From assembly GCF_037652055.1 (NCBI RefSeq), contig NZ_JBBKAH010000005.1:124001-188000 (forward strand): 64,000 nt of DNA, in the 5' to 3' direction. Of the stretch, positions 1 to 7,990 are shown in pieces. The translations under genes and the position numbers were made by a program. Position 1 is the stretch's first letter. Each line of letters begins with the position of its first letter. This DNA is from Pelagibius sp037652055. GTDB taxonomy: Bacteria; Pseudomonadota; Alphaproteobacteria; Kiloniellales; Kiloniellaceae. The notes under the pieces are model-generated. The model worked only from the letters and a program-made list of their open reading frames with translations. It ran no database searches and was not told the origin of the DNA.

Positions 1-58
1 TGAGCCTCCTGTTCCTATCGAAGCGCAGGTCGCCACCTGCTTCGAGACCCTCTTTGGG

Positions 59-913
59 ATGATCGCGTGGCTCATCCGGGCGCTGGCCGGAACAGCCCGT
101 TGGATCTACCCCGGCAGAGCCGGCTCTGCGGGGCGCCGCGCCATCGCCGGAACCGTCGCTTTTGTGCTTGGCGTCGCGCTGTTCGCCGTCGTGGCCGCCG
201 CCGGCAGCGCCCGCGCGACGATCCTGACCTTCGATCAGGGGCGGAGCGCGACCGGCTTCGACGTGGTCCCGATCCAAGCCGGTGCGCAGGTGGCACAGGA
301 CTACGGCGACCGGGTCACCGGCAGTCCGATGGACGTGCTGGGCGGCACCTACACCTACGGTAACGGCGGCGAGGGCTTCACGCCCAATGTCGGTGTCAAC
401 TACCTCGCCACCGGCGGCGTGTTCCTCTGGACGCTCGAGTATGGCGACCTGACCAACGTCATCTTCGCTGGGCCGGGCTCCAACGTCTTTCGCGTCCAAC
501 TCGAGGCCGACGCGGGCTTCGAGGTCGTGCTGTACGGCTTCGACCTCGCCGGCTGGCCGCTGACCGACTACGCCATCGATGCCGTGACGGTCAGCAGCAA
601 CGGCATTCCCTTGTTCTCGCAGATCGACGTGGCAGTCGAAGGCGACGCGACGGGACCAGGCCACACCGCCTTCGGCTTCGCCGCACCGCTGATGGGCAGC
701 GAACTGACGATCAGCCTCGACTTCTCGAACATCCCCTTCGGACAGCAGGACAACTTCGGCCTCGACAATATCCGCTTCGGACAGAGTCCGCCGCCGGAGG
801 TCGTCCCCACCGAGGTACCGGAGCCTGGTTCGCTGGCTCTGCTCGTTACCGGTCTGGCGATGCTGGGCCTGCGACGGGATCGAGCGGCTTTCCGCTTGCG
901 TGCCGCTGTCTGA
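59..913 (+). CDS. PEP-CTERM sorting-domain protein
   Basis: This is a 284-residue exported protein. A long basic N-terminus is followed by a hydrophobic segment (about residues 30-52) ending in a signal-peptidase-like SARA site. The body is low in Cys, rich in Gly, Asn and Thr, and looks like a secreted beta-sandwich domain. The C-terminus has the PEP-CTERM layout: PEP at about 254-256, a hydrophobic helix (SLALLVTGLAMLGL), then Arg-rich residues. In this family the tail targets the protein to exosortase (EpsH/XrtA) for processing at the cell envelope, often with exopolysaccharide. The mature function is unknown. No exosortase gene lies in the window. Only 58 bases precede the start, so the promoter cannot be judged, and an internal start is possible. 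Confidence 0.8.
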   Translation: MIAWLIRALAGTARWIYPGRAGSAGRRAIAGTVAFVLGVALFAVVAAAGSARATILTFDQGRSATGFDVVPIQAGAQVAQDYGDRVTGSPMDVLGGTYTYGNGGEGFTPNVGVNYLATGGVFLWTLEYGDLTNVIFAGPGSNVFRVQLEADAGFEVVLYGFDLAGWPLTDYAIDAVTVSSNGIPLFSQIDVAVEGDATGPGHTAFGFAAPLMGSELTISLDFSNIPFGQQDNFGLDNIRFGQSPPPEVVPTEVPEPGSLALLVTGLAMLGLRRDRAAFRLRAAV

Positions 914-1034
914 CCCCCTCTCCGCCGCCGGTGCCGCCGTGGCGCTGCAATAGCGCTCGGCATTCGTTCGCCATCACATGGTCGACCCGCCGAGTCCGGT
1001 TGCCTTCCGCTCCGCTTCCCGGCATCCTGCCCGC

Positions 1035-1206
1035 GACGGTGCCTTTGGCAGAGGTGAAACGGGAAGTTCGGTGAGAAACCGACGCCGCCCCCGCGACTGT
1101 AAGGAGATCGCCCCCTTCAAGAACGTCACTGGCCTCCATCGGTAAGATCCCTTGGGGCCGGGAAGGCGAAGGTGGGAAGAAGCTCCGAGCCAGGAGACCG
1201 GCCGTC
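1035..1206 (+). promoter_or_regulatory. Cobalamin (B12) riboswitch
   Basis: The 5' leader of hupE carries the conserved blocks of the adenosylcobalamin riboswitch in the right order: GGTGAGAAACC near 1070, GCCCCCGCGACTGTAA near 1087, TCACTGG near 1126, CCGGGAAGGCG near 1158 and the B12 box GAGCCAGGAGACCGGCC at 1187-1203. GACGG (1035-1039) pairs with CCGTC (1202-1206) as the closing stem. A hairpin (GGGGGC 1227-1232 with GCCCCC 1238-1243) sits just before the AAAGGAG ribosome site, so control is probably at translation. Confidence 0.93.
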
Positions 1207-1226
1207 ACGGAGTTCAACAGCTGAAA

Positions 1227-1252
1227 GGGGGCGGCGGGCCCCCGCAAAGGAG
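1227..1252 (+). promoter_or_regulatory. Expression platform: hairpin next to the hupE ribosome-binding site
   Basis: GGGGGC and GCCCCC form a six-pair stem with a five-base loop, three bases before the Shine-Dalgarno AAAGGAG (1246-1252), which lies five bases from the hupE ATG. No T-run follows the stem, which argues against a Rho-independent terminator and for translational control coupled to the upstream riboswitch. This is inference from position. Confidence 0.55.
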
Positions 1253-1257
1253 TTTTC

Positions 1258-1845
1258 ATGCGCTTTCTTTCCGTTTTCACGGCCACCCTGCTCATCGCCA
1301 CGGCGGCTGAAGCCCACACCGGCGGCGGCGCCGCGTCCGGCCTGTCCCACGGCTTCTTCCATCCCCTCGGCGGCCTCGACCACATCCTGGCCATGGCCGG
1401 CGTCGGCCTGCTCGGCTTCGTCATCGGCGGACGCGCCCTCTGGCTGGTGCCGGTGTCCTTCGTCGCCATGATGGCCGTCGGCGGTATTGTCGGCGTCGCC
1501 GGAGTCGGCCTGCCGTTTGTGGAGGCCGGCATCGCTCTTTCGGTGGTGGTGATCGGCGCCGCGCTGGCCTTCGGCGGCAGTGTGCCCCTGGCCCTCGCCA
1601 TGGCCCTGGCCGGCGGCTTTGCCGTGTTCCACGGCCACGCCCACGGCACCGAGATGCCGCTCGCCGCGTCCGGCCTGACCTACGGCCTGGGCTTCATGGC
1701 GGCCACCGCCCTGCTGCACGGCCTCGGCATCGGCGCCGGCTTCGCCCTCAACGCCGTGGCCGGCGCAGCCAGCCGCCGGGCGGCACGCGTCGGCGGCGCG
1801 CTGCTCAGTCTCTCCGGTCTGGCGCTTCTCACGGGCGTTCTGTAA
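1258..1845 (+). CDS. hupE: HupE/UreJ family cobalt (nickel) transporter
   Basis: The product is a 195-residue membrane protein with a cleavable signal peptide (about residues 1-19) and about six hydrophobic helices. The family signature HPxGGxDH is present at residues 35-42 (His35, Asp41, His42), the predicted metal-entry motif. HupE/UreJ proteins import nickel or cobalt. The cobalamin riboswitch directly upstream indicates that this copy is a cobalt importer repressed when B12 is sufficient; no hydrogenase or urease gene is nearby. A further His-rich stretch (HGHAHG, about residues 125-130) may help to bind metal. The start is supported by AAAGGAG five bases upstream. The family is certain; substrate preference is inferred from the riboswitch. 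Confidence 0.9.
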   Translation: MRFLSVFTATLLIATAAEAHTGGGAASGLSHGFFHPLGGLDHILAMAGVGLLGFVIGGRALWLVPVSFVAMMAVGGIVGVAGVGLPFVEAGIALSVVVIGAALAFGGSVPLALAMALAGGFAVFHGHAHGTEMPLAASGLTYGLGFMAATALLHGLGIGAGFALNAVAGAASRRAARVGGALLSLSGLALLTGVL

Positions 1846-1861
1846 GGCGCTCTGACGGCAG

Positions 1862-2176
1862 CTATTGCGGTGGTGGCGGCGGGCCGCTGCCACCACCCAG
1901 CTGCGCCTGGCACAGTGCCTCGGCCCGGCCTTTGAACAACGCGGCCTGCTGGGCGTTGATCGTGCCCTCCGAGACCATCTTCTCAATGTCGGCGGCGCGC
2001 TCGGCGAAGCAGCGCGCCACCGGATCAGTGGCGTCCACAGCCGCCTGCTCCGGCGGGAAGAGGTCATCGCGGTGCATGAAGGCCAGCGCCGCCGCCATGA
2101 GCAGGGCCACGCCGACGGCGCAAAAGCGTGCGATCGGTCGGTCCAGGAAAGAGACCTCTTGGGAGGAGTCGGCCAT
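1862..2176 (-). CDS. Small single-pass membrane protein, unknown function
   Basis: This 104-residue protein starts at MADSSQ. It has a short cytoplasmic N-terminus, one hydrophobic helix (about residues 16-32) and a charged domain with two Cys residues (in ARCFAER and EALCQAQ) that could form a periplasmic disulphide. It ends in a Gly/Pro-rich tail with six consecutive prolines near the end. A longer frame reaches 2212, but the sequence before MADSSQ is rich in Gly and Arg and does not look coding. It converges with hupE, 16 bases apart. No family is recognised. Confidence 0.6.
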   Translation of the reverse strand: MADSSQEVSFLDRPIARFCAVGVALLMAAALAFMHRDDLFPPEQAAVDATDPVARCFAERAADIEKMVSEGTINAQQAALFKGRAEALCQAQLGGGSGPPPPPQ

Positions 2177-2336
2177 GGCGGCAAGGCTAGTGCGGCCTCC
2201 GGCGCCCGGCAACTGAAGAAATCGTCTCCCCGCCCCCGCGGCAAGACGCCGCGAAGTCCGCGGAAATCCAAGGGTTTCTGGACCTTTAGCCCCAGAAAGT
2301 TTGGGGGAGAAAACACGCCCTCCCTGTACCTATACT

Positions 2337-2430
2337 GCCCGGCTCACTATATTGAAGCTTGGGATAAAGGCCGGGCCGCGGGCGATGCTTCCTCCGGGAA
2401 CCGGCGCCAGGAGTATGGGTTGGGAGACAC
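2337..2430 (+). promoter_or_regulatory. Structured moaA leader (possible cis-acting RNA)
   Basis: The 5' region of moaA contains GCCCGGC (2337-2343) pairing with GCCGGGC (2370-2376), then a segment around 2390-2412 with CCTCCGGGAACCGGCGCC that can fold further. A TATACT hexamer at 2331-2336 lies at the edge of the stem. A molybdenum-cofactor riboswitch precedes moaA in many bacteria and shares some features of this kind, but the conserved core cannot be confirmed by eye. Treat it as a structured leader of unknown ligand. Confidence 0.3.
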
Positions 2431-2433
2431 CTG

Positions 2434-3432
2434 ATGGCTGAGATGATCGATCCCTTCGGCAGGGCGGTCACTTATCTGCGCGTTTCGGTCACGGACCGCT
2501 GCGACTTCCGCTGCGTCTACTGCATGGCGGAAGACATGACCTTTTTGCCCAAGAAGGACATTCTCACCCTCGAGGAACTCGACAGGGTGTGCAGCGCCTT
2601 CGTGCGCCAGGGCGTGAAGAAGCTGCGCATGACCGGCGGCGAGCCGCTGGTGCGCCGCGACATCATGAAGCTGTTCCGCTCCCTGTCGCGCCACCTGGAA
2701 AGCGGCGCACTGGAAGAGCTCACCCTCACCACCAACGCCAGCCAGCTCGGCCGCTTCGCCCACGAACTCGCCGATTGCGGCGTGAAGCGCGTGAACGTCT
2801 CGCTCGACACTCTCGATCCCGACAAGTTCCAGGCGATCACCCGCTGGGGAAAGCTGGACAAGGTCATGGACGGCCTCGCCGCCGCCAAGGACGCCGGCCT
2901 CGCCGTGAAGATCAATGCCGTCGCCCTGAAGGGCGTGAACGACGACGAGGTCGATCGCCTCGTCGCCTGGTGCGGCGACGAGGGCTACGACCTCACCTTC
3001 ATCGAGGTCATGCCGATGGGCGAGATCGGCGAGCAGCGCATCGACCAGTACTGGCCGCTCTCCATGCTGCGCGCGCAGCTGGCGGAAAAGTGGACGCTGG
3101 AAGATATCGACTACCGCACAGGCGGCCCGGCGCGCTATTGCCGCGTGAAGGAAACCGGCGGCCGCCTCGGCTTCATCACGCCGATGACCCACAACTTCTG
3201 TGAAAGCTGCAACCGCGTGCGCCTCACCTGCACCGGCACGCTCTACATGTGCCTGGGCCAGGACGACGCCGCCGATCTGCGCGAGCCGCTGCGCATGAGC
3301 GAGAACGACGGGCCGCTGGAGCAGGCCATCATGGAAGCCATCGGCCGCAAGCCCAAGGGCCACGACTTCATCATCGACCGCCGCCGCAAGCAGCCCGCCG
3401 TCTCTCGCCACATGAGCGTCACCGGCGGCTGA
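2434..3432 (+). CDS. moaA: GTP 3',8-cyclase MoaA (molybdenum cofactor synthesis)
   Basis: MoaA is a radical SAM enzyme that, with MoaC, converts GTP to cyclic pyranopterin monophosphate, the first step of molybdopterin synthesis. The N-terminal 4Fe-4S motif CxxxCxxC is at Cys23, Cys27 and Cys30, followed by the MTGGEPL motif. The C-terminal cluster-binding segment has FCESCNRVRLTC and a third Cys in YMC. The 332-residue length is normal, and the protein ends in Gly-Gly, typical of MoaA. No other moa gene lies nearby, so this copy is transcribed alone. The start overlaps the end of a structured leader and is preceded by GGGAGA about six bases upstream. Confidence 0.96.
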   Translation: MAEMIDPFGRAVTYLRVSVTDRCDFRCVYCMAEDMTFLPKKDILTLEELDRVCSAFVRQGVKKLRMTGGEPLVRRDIMKLFRSLSRHLESGALEELTLTTNASQLGRFAHELADCGVKRVNVSLDTLDPDKFQAITRWGKLDKVMDGLAAAKDAGLAVKINAVALKGVNDDEVDRLVAWCGDEGYDLTFIEVMPMGEIGEQRIDQYWPLSMLRAQLAEKWTLEDIDYRTGGPARYCRVKETGGRLGFITPMTHNFCESCNRVRLTCTGTLYMCLGQDDAADLREPLRMSENDGPLEQAIMEAIGRKPKGHDFIIDRRRKQPAVSRHMSVTGG

Positions 3433-3446
3433 GCGGCTACGGCCCC

Positions 3447-3896
3447 TCACAGCACCAGCTTGAAGCCCTCGTGGGTCGCCTCGAAGCCGAGCGACTCGTA
3501 GAAGCGGTGGCTGTCCTGGCGGGACTTGTTCATGGTCAGCTGCACCAGGCCGCAGCCGCGCCGACGGCTCTCGTCGATCGCCCAGCCGATCATCAGGTGA
3601 CCGAGGCCCTGCCCGCGCCGTGACGCGGCGATGCGCACGCTCTCGATCTGGCCGCGCCACATGCCCTTCAGCGACAGCCCCGGAATGAAGCTGAGCTGAA
3701 AACAGCCGACCACCGCGCCGCCGTCGTCGACCACCGCGAGGAACTGGTTCGCATCGCGCTCGATGGCGGCGAAGGCCTCGGCGTAGCAGGGATCACCGGG
3801 CGCCTCCCGCGTCTTGCCGAGAGCGTCGTCGGCCAGCAGGGCGACGATGGCCGGCAGGTCGGCCAACACTGCGCGTCGAATCGTGGGCTCGCTCAT
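3447..3896 (-). CDS. GNAT family N-acetyltransferase
   Basis: This 149-residue single-domain acetyltransferase has the acetyl-CoA motif RRGQGLG in the ESVRIAASRRGQGLG segment and the C-terminal FYESLGFEATHEGFKL typical of GNAT enzymes. It transfers an acetyl group from acetyl-CoA to an amine; the substrate cannot be inferred. The start at 3896 (MSEPTIRR) is chosen because AAGGTG lies about six bases upstream; an extension of six residues is possible. It converges with moaA, 14 bases apart. Confidence 0.88.
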   Translation of the reverse strand: MSEPTIRRAVLADLPAIVALLADDALGKTREAPGDPCYAEAFAAIERDANQFLAVVDDGGAVVGCFQLSFIPGLSLKGMWRGQIESVRIAASRRGQGLGHLMIGWAIDESRRRGCGLVQLTMNKSRQDSHRFYESLGFEATHEGFKLVL

Positions 3897-3946
3897 GTCA
3901 CCTTCATAGTCCAACCCCTGCTATTTGGCGACCGCCATCCCGGCGC

Positions 3947-4720
3947 TTACAGCCGCTCCCACAACGGCAGCGCGTAGAGTGCCGCCCCGGCGCAGAGCGC
4001 CAGCGCCGCCTTGCGGTAGACGCCCTCGCTGGCGTGCGGAAAGAGCCGCGCACCGACGAAGATGGCAAGCACATAAGCGGGCAGCAGCACCAATGCCTCG
4101 CGCAGCACCGCTAGGCTCAAGAGGCCGTTCAGCCATAGCGTGATGCCGCTTACCACGCCCAGCAGGCCGAAGATGGCATAGATGTTGTCGCGCACCTGCG
4201 CGGGGCTGGACTGACCGCCCAGCCAGAACAGCACCAGCGGCGGTCCCGCGAGACTGGCGGCCCCGCCGGTCACCCCCGCCGCCGCACCGACGGCTGCGGT
4301 GCCCAGCAGCGGCAGCTGCCGGCGCAGGCGCCAGCCGGCGGCCAGCGCCGACACCGCCGCCAGGATCAACAGCGAGATGATCCAGCGCATGACCACGGGA
4401 TCGGCCGAGACCAGCAGCGCCACGCCCAGCGGGATGGTCACCGTGGCGCCGGCCAGCAACGGCAGGATCTCCGCCCAGGTGCAGCGCCGGAAGGCGGAAA
4501 CGGTAATCGGCAGTGTGGCCAGGCTGTCCACCAGGAAGAGCAGCGGCACGGCGACCTCCGGGCCCTTCATCACGCTGGCGAGGGGCACGAAGACCATCGC
4601 CGCGCCGAAGCCGGAAAAGCCGCGCACCAGCCCGGCCAGGAGCGCCGCCGCGGCCAGCCAGACGAAATGAGGGTCGCCGGTCACGGCGCTCCACAGCAGG
4701 GCCGGTGCGGTGCCGTCCAT
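3947..4720 (-). CDS. TSUP (TauE/SafE) family membrane transporter
   Basis: The product is a 257-residue polytopic protein with about eight hydrophobic segments and the paired family motifs GLVRGFSGFGAAM (first repeat) and GAAAGVTGGAASLAGPPLVL (second repeat). TSUP proteins export or import small sulfur-containing or organic anions such as sulfite or sulfoacetate. It is divergent from a LysR gene (4879), with TGCAG/CTGCA half-sites between them, so that regulator probably controls it. The start at 4720 (MDGTAP) has AAAGG seven bases upstream; a longer frame to 4840 has non-family sequence. Confidence 0.85.
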   Translation of the reverse strand: MDGTAPALLWSAVTGDPHFVWLAAAALLAGLVRGFSGFGAAMVFVPLASVMKGPEVAVPLLFLVDSLATLPITVSAFRRCTWAEILPLLAGATVTIPLGVALLVSADPVVMRWIISLLILAAVSALAAGWRLRRQLPLLGTAAVGAAAGVTGGAASLAGPPLVLFWLGGQSSPAQVRDNIYAIFGLLGVVSGITLWLNGLLSLAVLREALVLLPAYVLAIFVGARLFPHASEGVYRKAALALCAGAALYALPLWERL

Positions 4721-4829
4721 TCTGTTGCCTTTCGCCTGAGCGTGGGCCGGCACCCAGGAGAGCGCCGGAGCCAGGGAAGCCGACGCCTTCCCTGGCATCG
4801 GAAACCACTTCGTGATATCCCTGCGATGA

Positions 4830-4876
4830 TGCAGGTACAACCCTTAGTAATGCAGCTTATGTCTGCAATTTTGCAG
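4830..4876. promoter_or_regulatory. Candidate LysR operator between TSUP and LysR genes
   Basis: Four half-sites of one kind lie in 47 bases: TGCAG at 4830 and 4851, CTGCA at 4863, and TTGCAG at 4871-4876. The last two form CTGCAA-TT-TTGCAG, which overlaps the expected ribosome-binding position of the LysR gene (ATG at 4879). This suggests autoregulation plus control of the divergent TSUP gene. Only the repeats are observed; binding is inferred. Confidence 0.45.
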
Positions 4877-4878
4877 GC

Positions 4879-5766
4879 ATGAGCGCCCTCCCGCAGTGGT
4901 CCGACCTGCGGGTGGTCCTGGCGCTGTCGCGGGCTGGCACCCTCTCGGCCGCGGCCGAGCGGCTGGGCGTCGACCAGACCACCGTCGGCCGCCGCCTCGC
5001 CGCCTTGGAGCGGGCCCTGGACGGTCGCCTCTTCCTGCGGGAACGCGGCGCCCTCACCCCGACGGCGCTGGGCGAGGAGGCCGTGGCCCGCGCTGAGCAG
5101 ATGGAGGCTGCCATGGCGGCCCTGGAAGCCGCGGCCAGCGCGTCGGGCGCGGCGGTGGCCGGGCGGGTGCGCATCACCGCCGTGCCGATCCTGGTAAACC
5201 AGTTGATCGTGCCGCGCCTGGCGGCTTTGCTGAGCCACTTTCCGGGCCTGGAGGTCGACGCCAACGCGGATTCCCGCAATCTCAGCCTCAGCCGGCGCGA
5301 GACCGACATCGCCCTGCGCTTTGCGCGGCCGGAGAGCGGCAGCGGCCTTTGCCGACGCATCGGCGCCCTCGCCTTTTCGGTCTACGCCCCGCGCGGCACG
5401 GAGCCTGACGGCCTGCGCTGGGTGACCTACGACGACCGCTTCCTGCACCTGCCGCAGGCGCGCTGGGTCGCCGCGAATGTGTCGCCGGACAGGCTCGCGC
5501 GGCTGCGCATCAACGACGCGGAGGGGTTGGTTCAGGCGGTGCGCGGCGGCCTGGGCCGCGGCGTGCTGCCGGACTTCATGGCGACACGCGATCCGGCCCT
5601 GGCGCGGGTCTCGGCGGCGCCGGTCCTGCAGCGCGACCTCTGGCTTCTGGTCCACCCGGATCTGCGCCAGCTGCCGCGGGTCGGTGCGGTGATGGACTGG
5701 CTGGCCGGCCTGCCGGCGCGGCTGGAAGCCGAGGCGGCCGAGGCGCCGCTCTCGCCCGGCTCCTGA
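4879..5766 (+). CDS. LysR family transcriptional regulator
   Basis: This 295-residue regulator has an N-terminal winged helix-turn-helix (about residues 6-65, GTLSAAAERLGVDQTTVGRRLAALE) and a C-terminal substrate-binding domain. The VGRR variant of the recognition helix and the short effector domain resemble LysR proteins that sit beside small transporters. It is divergent from the TSUP gene at 3947-4720, the likely target; the effector is probably the transported anion. The tail is Ala/Glu-rich and probably disordered. Confidence 0.9.
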   Translation: MSALPQWSDLRVVLALSRAGTLSAAAERLGVDQTTVGRRLAALERALDGRLFLRERGALTPTALGEEAVARAEQMEAAMAALEAAASASGAAVAGRVRITAVPILVNQLIVPRLAALLSHFPGLEVDANADSRNLSLSRRETDIALRFARPESGSGLCRRIGALAFSVYAPRGTEPDGLRWVTYDDRFLHLPQARWVAANVSPDRLARLRINDAEGLVQAVRGGLGRGVLPDFMATRDPALARVSAAPVLQRDLWLLVHPDLRQLPRVGAVMDWLAGLPARLEAEAAEAPLSPGS

Positions 5767-5772
5767 ACGCTG

Positions 5773-6270
5773 CTATTTGATGATGATCTGGTGGGCGAAG
5801 TCGCGGCCGTCGGAGATGGTGATCTGCTCGAAGCCCAGCATTTTGGCGAGATCGAAGAAGGTGTAATAGTCCTCCACCCCCAGCTCGGCGAAGATCGGCA
5901 GCAGGCGCGACACCGCCGTCATCTGCGCAAAGATGGCGCGGGCGCGGTAGATGGTGTCGATGCGCCCGTCCTCCAGCGCAACGATGATCATCTTCTCGGC
6001 CTCCGAGCCCTTGGCGAAAATCGCCGCCTGCGGCGGATAGGGCGCCTTGTTCTGCTCGTTTGTGATGCCGGTGACGAAGGCGATGCGCGCCTTGCGCGTG
6101 GCCTCCGGCACCGTGTAGGCGCGCGCCTCGTAGTCTTCGCTGCTGGTCGGCTCGGGGTAGTAGTAGCCGGCGTGGCGGTCGTCCGACTGCGCGCGGACCG
6201 GCCCCGCCGCCACAACACCCGCCACCGCCAGCAGCAGCGCCGCCAGTCCGATCGTCATTCGCACCGCCAT
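5773..6270 (-). CDS. Exported conserved protein, unknown function
   Basis: This 165-residue protein starts at MAVRMTIG with a clear signal peptide (about residues 1-28, ending PVRAQ). The mature part begins DDRHAGYYYPEP and has the charged core VEDYYTFFDLAKMLGFEQITISDGRDFAHQIIIK. I recall similar secreted proteins in other Alphaproteobacteria, sometimes carrying misleading molybdopterin-related names, but I see no catalytic motif. A frame open to 6468 lacks coding character before the chosen start. It converges with the LysR gene, six bases apart. Confidence 0.75.
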   Translation of the reverse strand: MAVRMTIGLAALLLAVAGVVAAGPVRAQSDDRHAGYYYPEPTSSEDYEARAYTVPEATRKARIAFVTGITNEQNKAPYPPQAAIFAKGSEAEKMIIVALEDGRIDTIYRARAIFAQMTAVSRLLPIFAELGVEDYYTFFDLAKMLGFEQITISDGRDFAHQIIIK

Positions 6271-6485
6271 CACCCACTCCCTACCCTGATGAGTCCGAGG
6301 CGCCAGACTGCGGCAGCGCCCCGGGATTGGCAAGCGGCCGGCGCTGTCCCAAGGCTGCCGCCCCCTGATTTCCCGGCCCTGGCATCGGGCAGGCAGAACG
6401 CTATACTCCCCCCGCGCGGCCCGGTCTTCGCGGAGTCGCAGCACAACGCCGGTTTCAGGGGCCCGCAAGGCGGCATGGCTGCATC

Positions 6486-7253
6486 ATGAGCACTCCGAGT
6501 TTCGCGCTGGTCGCCAGCGACACCGCCGAGGCCCGCGACGCCAAGGCGCGCCTGGAGGCGCGCTACGCCACCGCCGACATCGACGCCTCGGAAGTCATCG
6601 TCGCCCTGGGCGGTGACGGTCTGATGCTGGAGACCCTGCACCGCTTCATCGACCGCTCGGTGCCGATCTACGGCATGAACTGCGGCACCGTCGGCTTCAT
6701 GATGAACCAGTACGAGGAGGAGCGCCTGCCCGAGCGGCTGGCCGCCGCCCAGCAGGTGACGCTGCATCCGCTGCGCATGCATGCCACGACGGTCAAAGGG
6801 GCCGAGGCCGACGCCCTCGCCATCAACGAAGTCTCCCTGCTGCGCGAAAGCCGCCAGGCGGCCAAGATCGGCATCTCCATCGACGGCGTGAAGCGCATGG
6901 AGGAGCTGATCTGCGACGGCATCATGGTGGCGACGCCGGCCGGCAGCACCGCCTACAACCTCTCCGCCCACGGCCCCATCGTGCCGCTCGCAGCCCAGCT
7001 GCTGGCGCTGACGCCGATCAGCGTGTTCCGCCCGCGCCGCTGGCGCGGCGCCCTGCTGCCGGCGCGCGCCGAGGTCACCTTCGAGATCCACGAGTCCGCC
7101 AAGCGGCCGGTCAGCGCCACCGCCGACTTCACCGAGGTGCGCGACGTTGCCCGCGTCACCGTGCGCGAAGACCAGAGCGTCGACCTGAACCTGCTGTTCG
7201 ATCCCGAGCACAACCTCGAGGAACGCATCATCAAGGAACAGTTCCAGCCGTAG
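6486..7253 (+). CDS. nadK: NAD kinase
   Basis: NadK phosphorylates NAD to NADP using ATP or polyphosphate. The catalytic GGDG motif is at residues 42-45 (VALGGDGLMLE). The NCGTVGFMMN motif and the nucleotide-binding loop GDGIMVATPAGSTAYNLSAHGP are intact. At 255 residues it belongs to the short bacterial form without an N-terminal extension. It stands alone, reading away from the exported-protein gene on the minus strand, and is followed by a palindromic repeat element. Confidence 0.96.
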   Translation: MSTPSFALVASDTAEARDAKARLEARYATADIDASEVIVALGGDGLMLETLHRFIDRSVPIYGMNCGTVGFMMNQYEEERLPERLAAAQQVTLHPLRMHATTVKGAEADALAINEVSLLRESRQAAKIGISIDGVKRMEELICDGIMVATPAGSTAYNLSAHGPIVPLAAQLLALTPISVFRPRRWRGALLPARAEVTFEIHESAKRPVSATADFTEVRDVARVTVREDQSVDLNLLFDPEHNLEERIIKEQFQP

Positions 7254-7296
7254 ACGGCACCCCCTGATGGCGCCTCGATGCCGACACAGACCCCAC

Positions 7297-7456
7297 TGTC
7301 GTCCCGGCACTTGATGCCGGGACCCATTGGCGTCAACGCGTGGCGATGACATGCGGCATTGGCTTCCTCGCCAGCGGGAGGCGATGAAAGCTCCCCATCG
7401 GCGTCACATCGAGCGGATAGGCCCATGGGTCCCGGCATCAAGTGCCGGGACGACAC
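7297..7456. repeat. Palindromic dispersed element, copy 1
   Basis: This 160-bp element has perfect 31-bp terminal inverted repeats beginning TGTCGTCCCGGCACTTGATG. Each arm is itself a small hairpin (CCCGGCA...TGCCGGG). The interior is not symmetrical: GGCGTCAACGCGTGGCGATG near the left arm matches, in reverse complement, the right interior of copy 4, so this copy lies in the opposite orientation to copies 4 and 5. It sits between the convergent genes nadK and uspA. No target-site duplication is obvious. Confidence 0.88.
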
Positions 7457-7515
7457 CTTGAGAGTGTCACGGGCGTGCGAGAATTCGGCCCGACTTTCAG
7501 ATGCCTTCCCGCCCC

Positions 7516-7956
7516 CTACTTCACCAGGACGCAGGTGACCGGCGACAGGCCGCTGACCTTGTGGGAAACGGAGCCGAGCAGGAAGCTCTCGACGTCGCCG
7601 GTGCCGCGCGCACCCATGACGATGGTGTCGACGCCGTGCTCCTTGGCGAAGGCGACGATGGTGCGCGATGGCTGGCCCCGCTTCACGAAACCGTTGACCT
7701 TCTTGGCACCGCGTTCCTGCGCCCGCTTCTTCGCAGCGGCGACGATCTCCTTGGCGTAGTCGCTGAGCGACTTGTCCGGATGCTCCGGCTCGGCCGGCCG
7801 CACCATCGAAAGCGAGGCCTCGAGCATGGAGTGATGGCGGTACACGCACAGCAACAGGACTTTGCTGGCGAACCTCTCCGCCATGTCGACGGCGTAGTCG
7901 ACGGCCTTGTCCGCCTGTTCGGAACCGTCCACCGGCACCAGGATGCTTTCAATCAT
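7516..7956 (-). CDS. Universal stress protein (UspA family)
   Basis: This 146-residue single Usp domain starts MIESILVPVDGSEQA and has the ATP-binding signature G-x2-G-x9-G-S as GARGTGDVESFLLGSVS near the C-terminus, which suggests nucleotide binding. It is the last gene of the TRAP operon, 34 bases after the large permease. Usp genes in this place are known from the ectoine TRAP system (TeaD), where the Usp protein lowers transport. The same role here is inference from position. The start at MIES is chosen over an upstream ATG on family alignment. Confidence 0.9.
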   Translation of the reverse strand: MIESILVPVDGSEQADKAVDYAVDMAERFASKVLLLCVYRHHSMLEASLSMVRPAEPEHPDKSLSDYAKEIVAAAKKRAQERGAKKVNGFVKRGQPSRTIVAFAKEHGVDTIVMGARGTGDVESFLLGSVSHKVSGLSPVTCVLVK

Positions 7957-7990
7957 CGCAACGACTACCCTTTTTTTTCGGAATGCCCCG

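Noticed and set aside
1..58. Sigma-54 site before the first PEP-CTERM gene
   Set aside because: The only GG...GC pair (near 28-41) has nine, not ten, intervening bases and lacks TGGC; the true promoter may lie outside the window.
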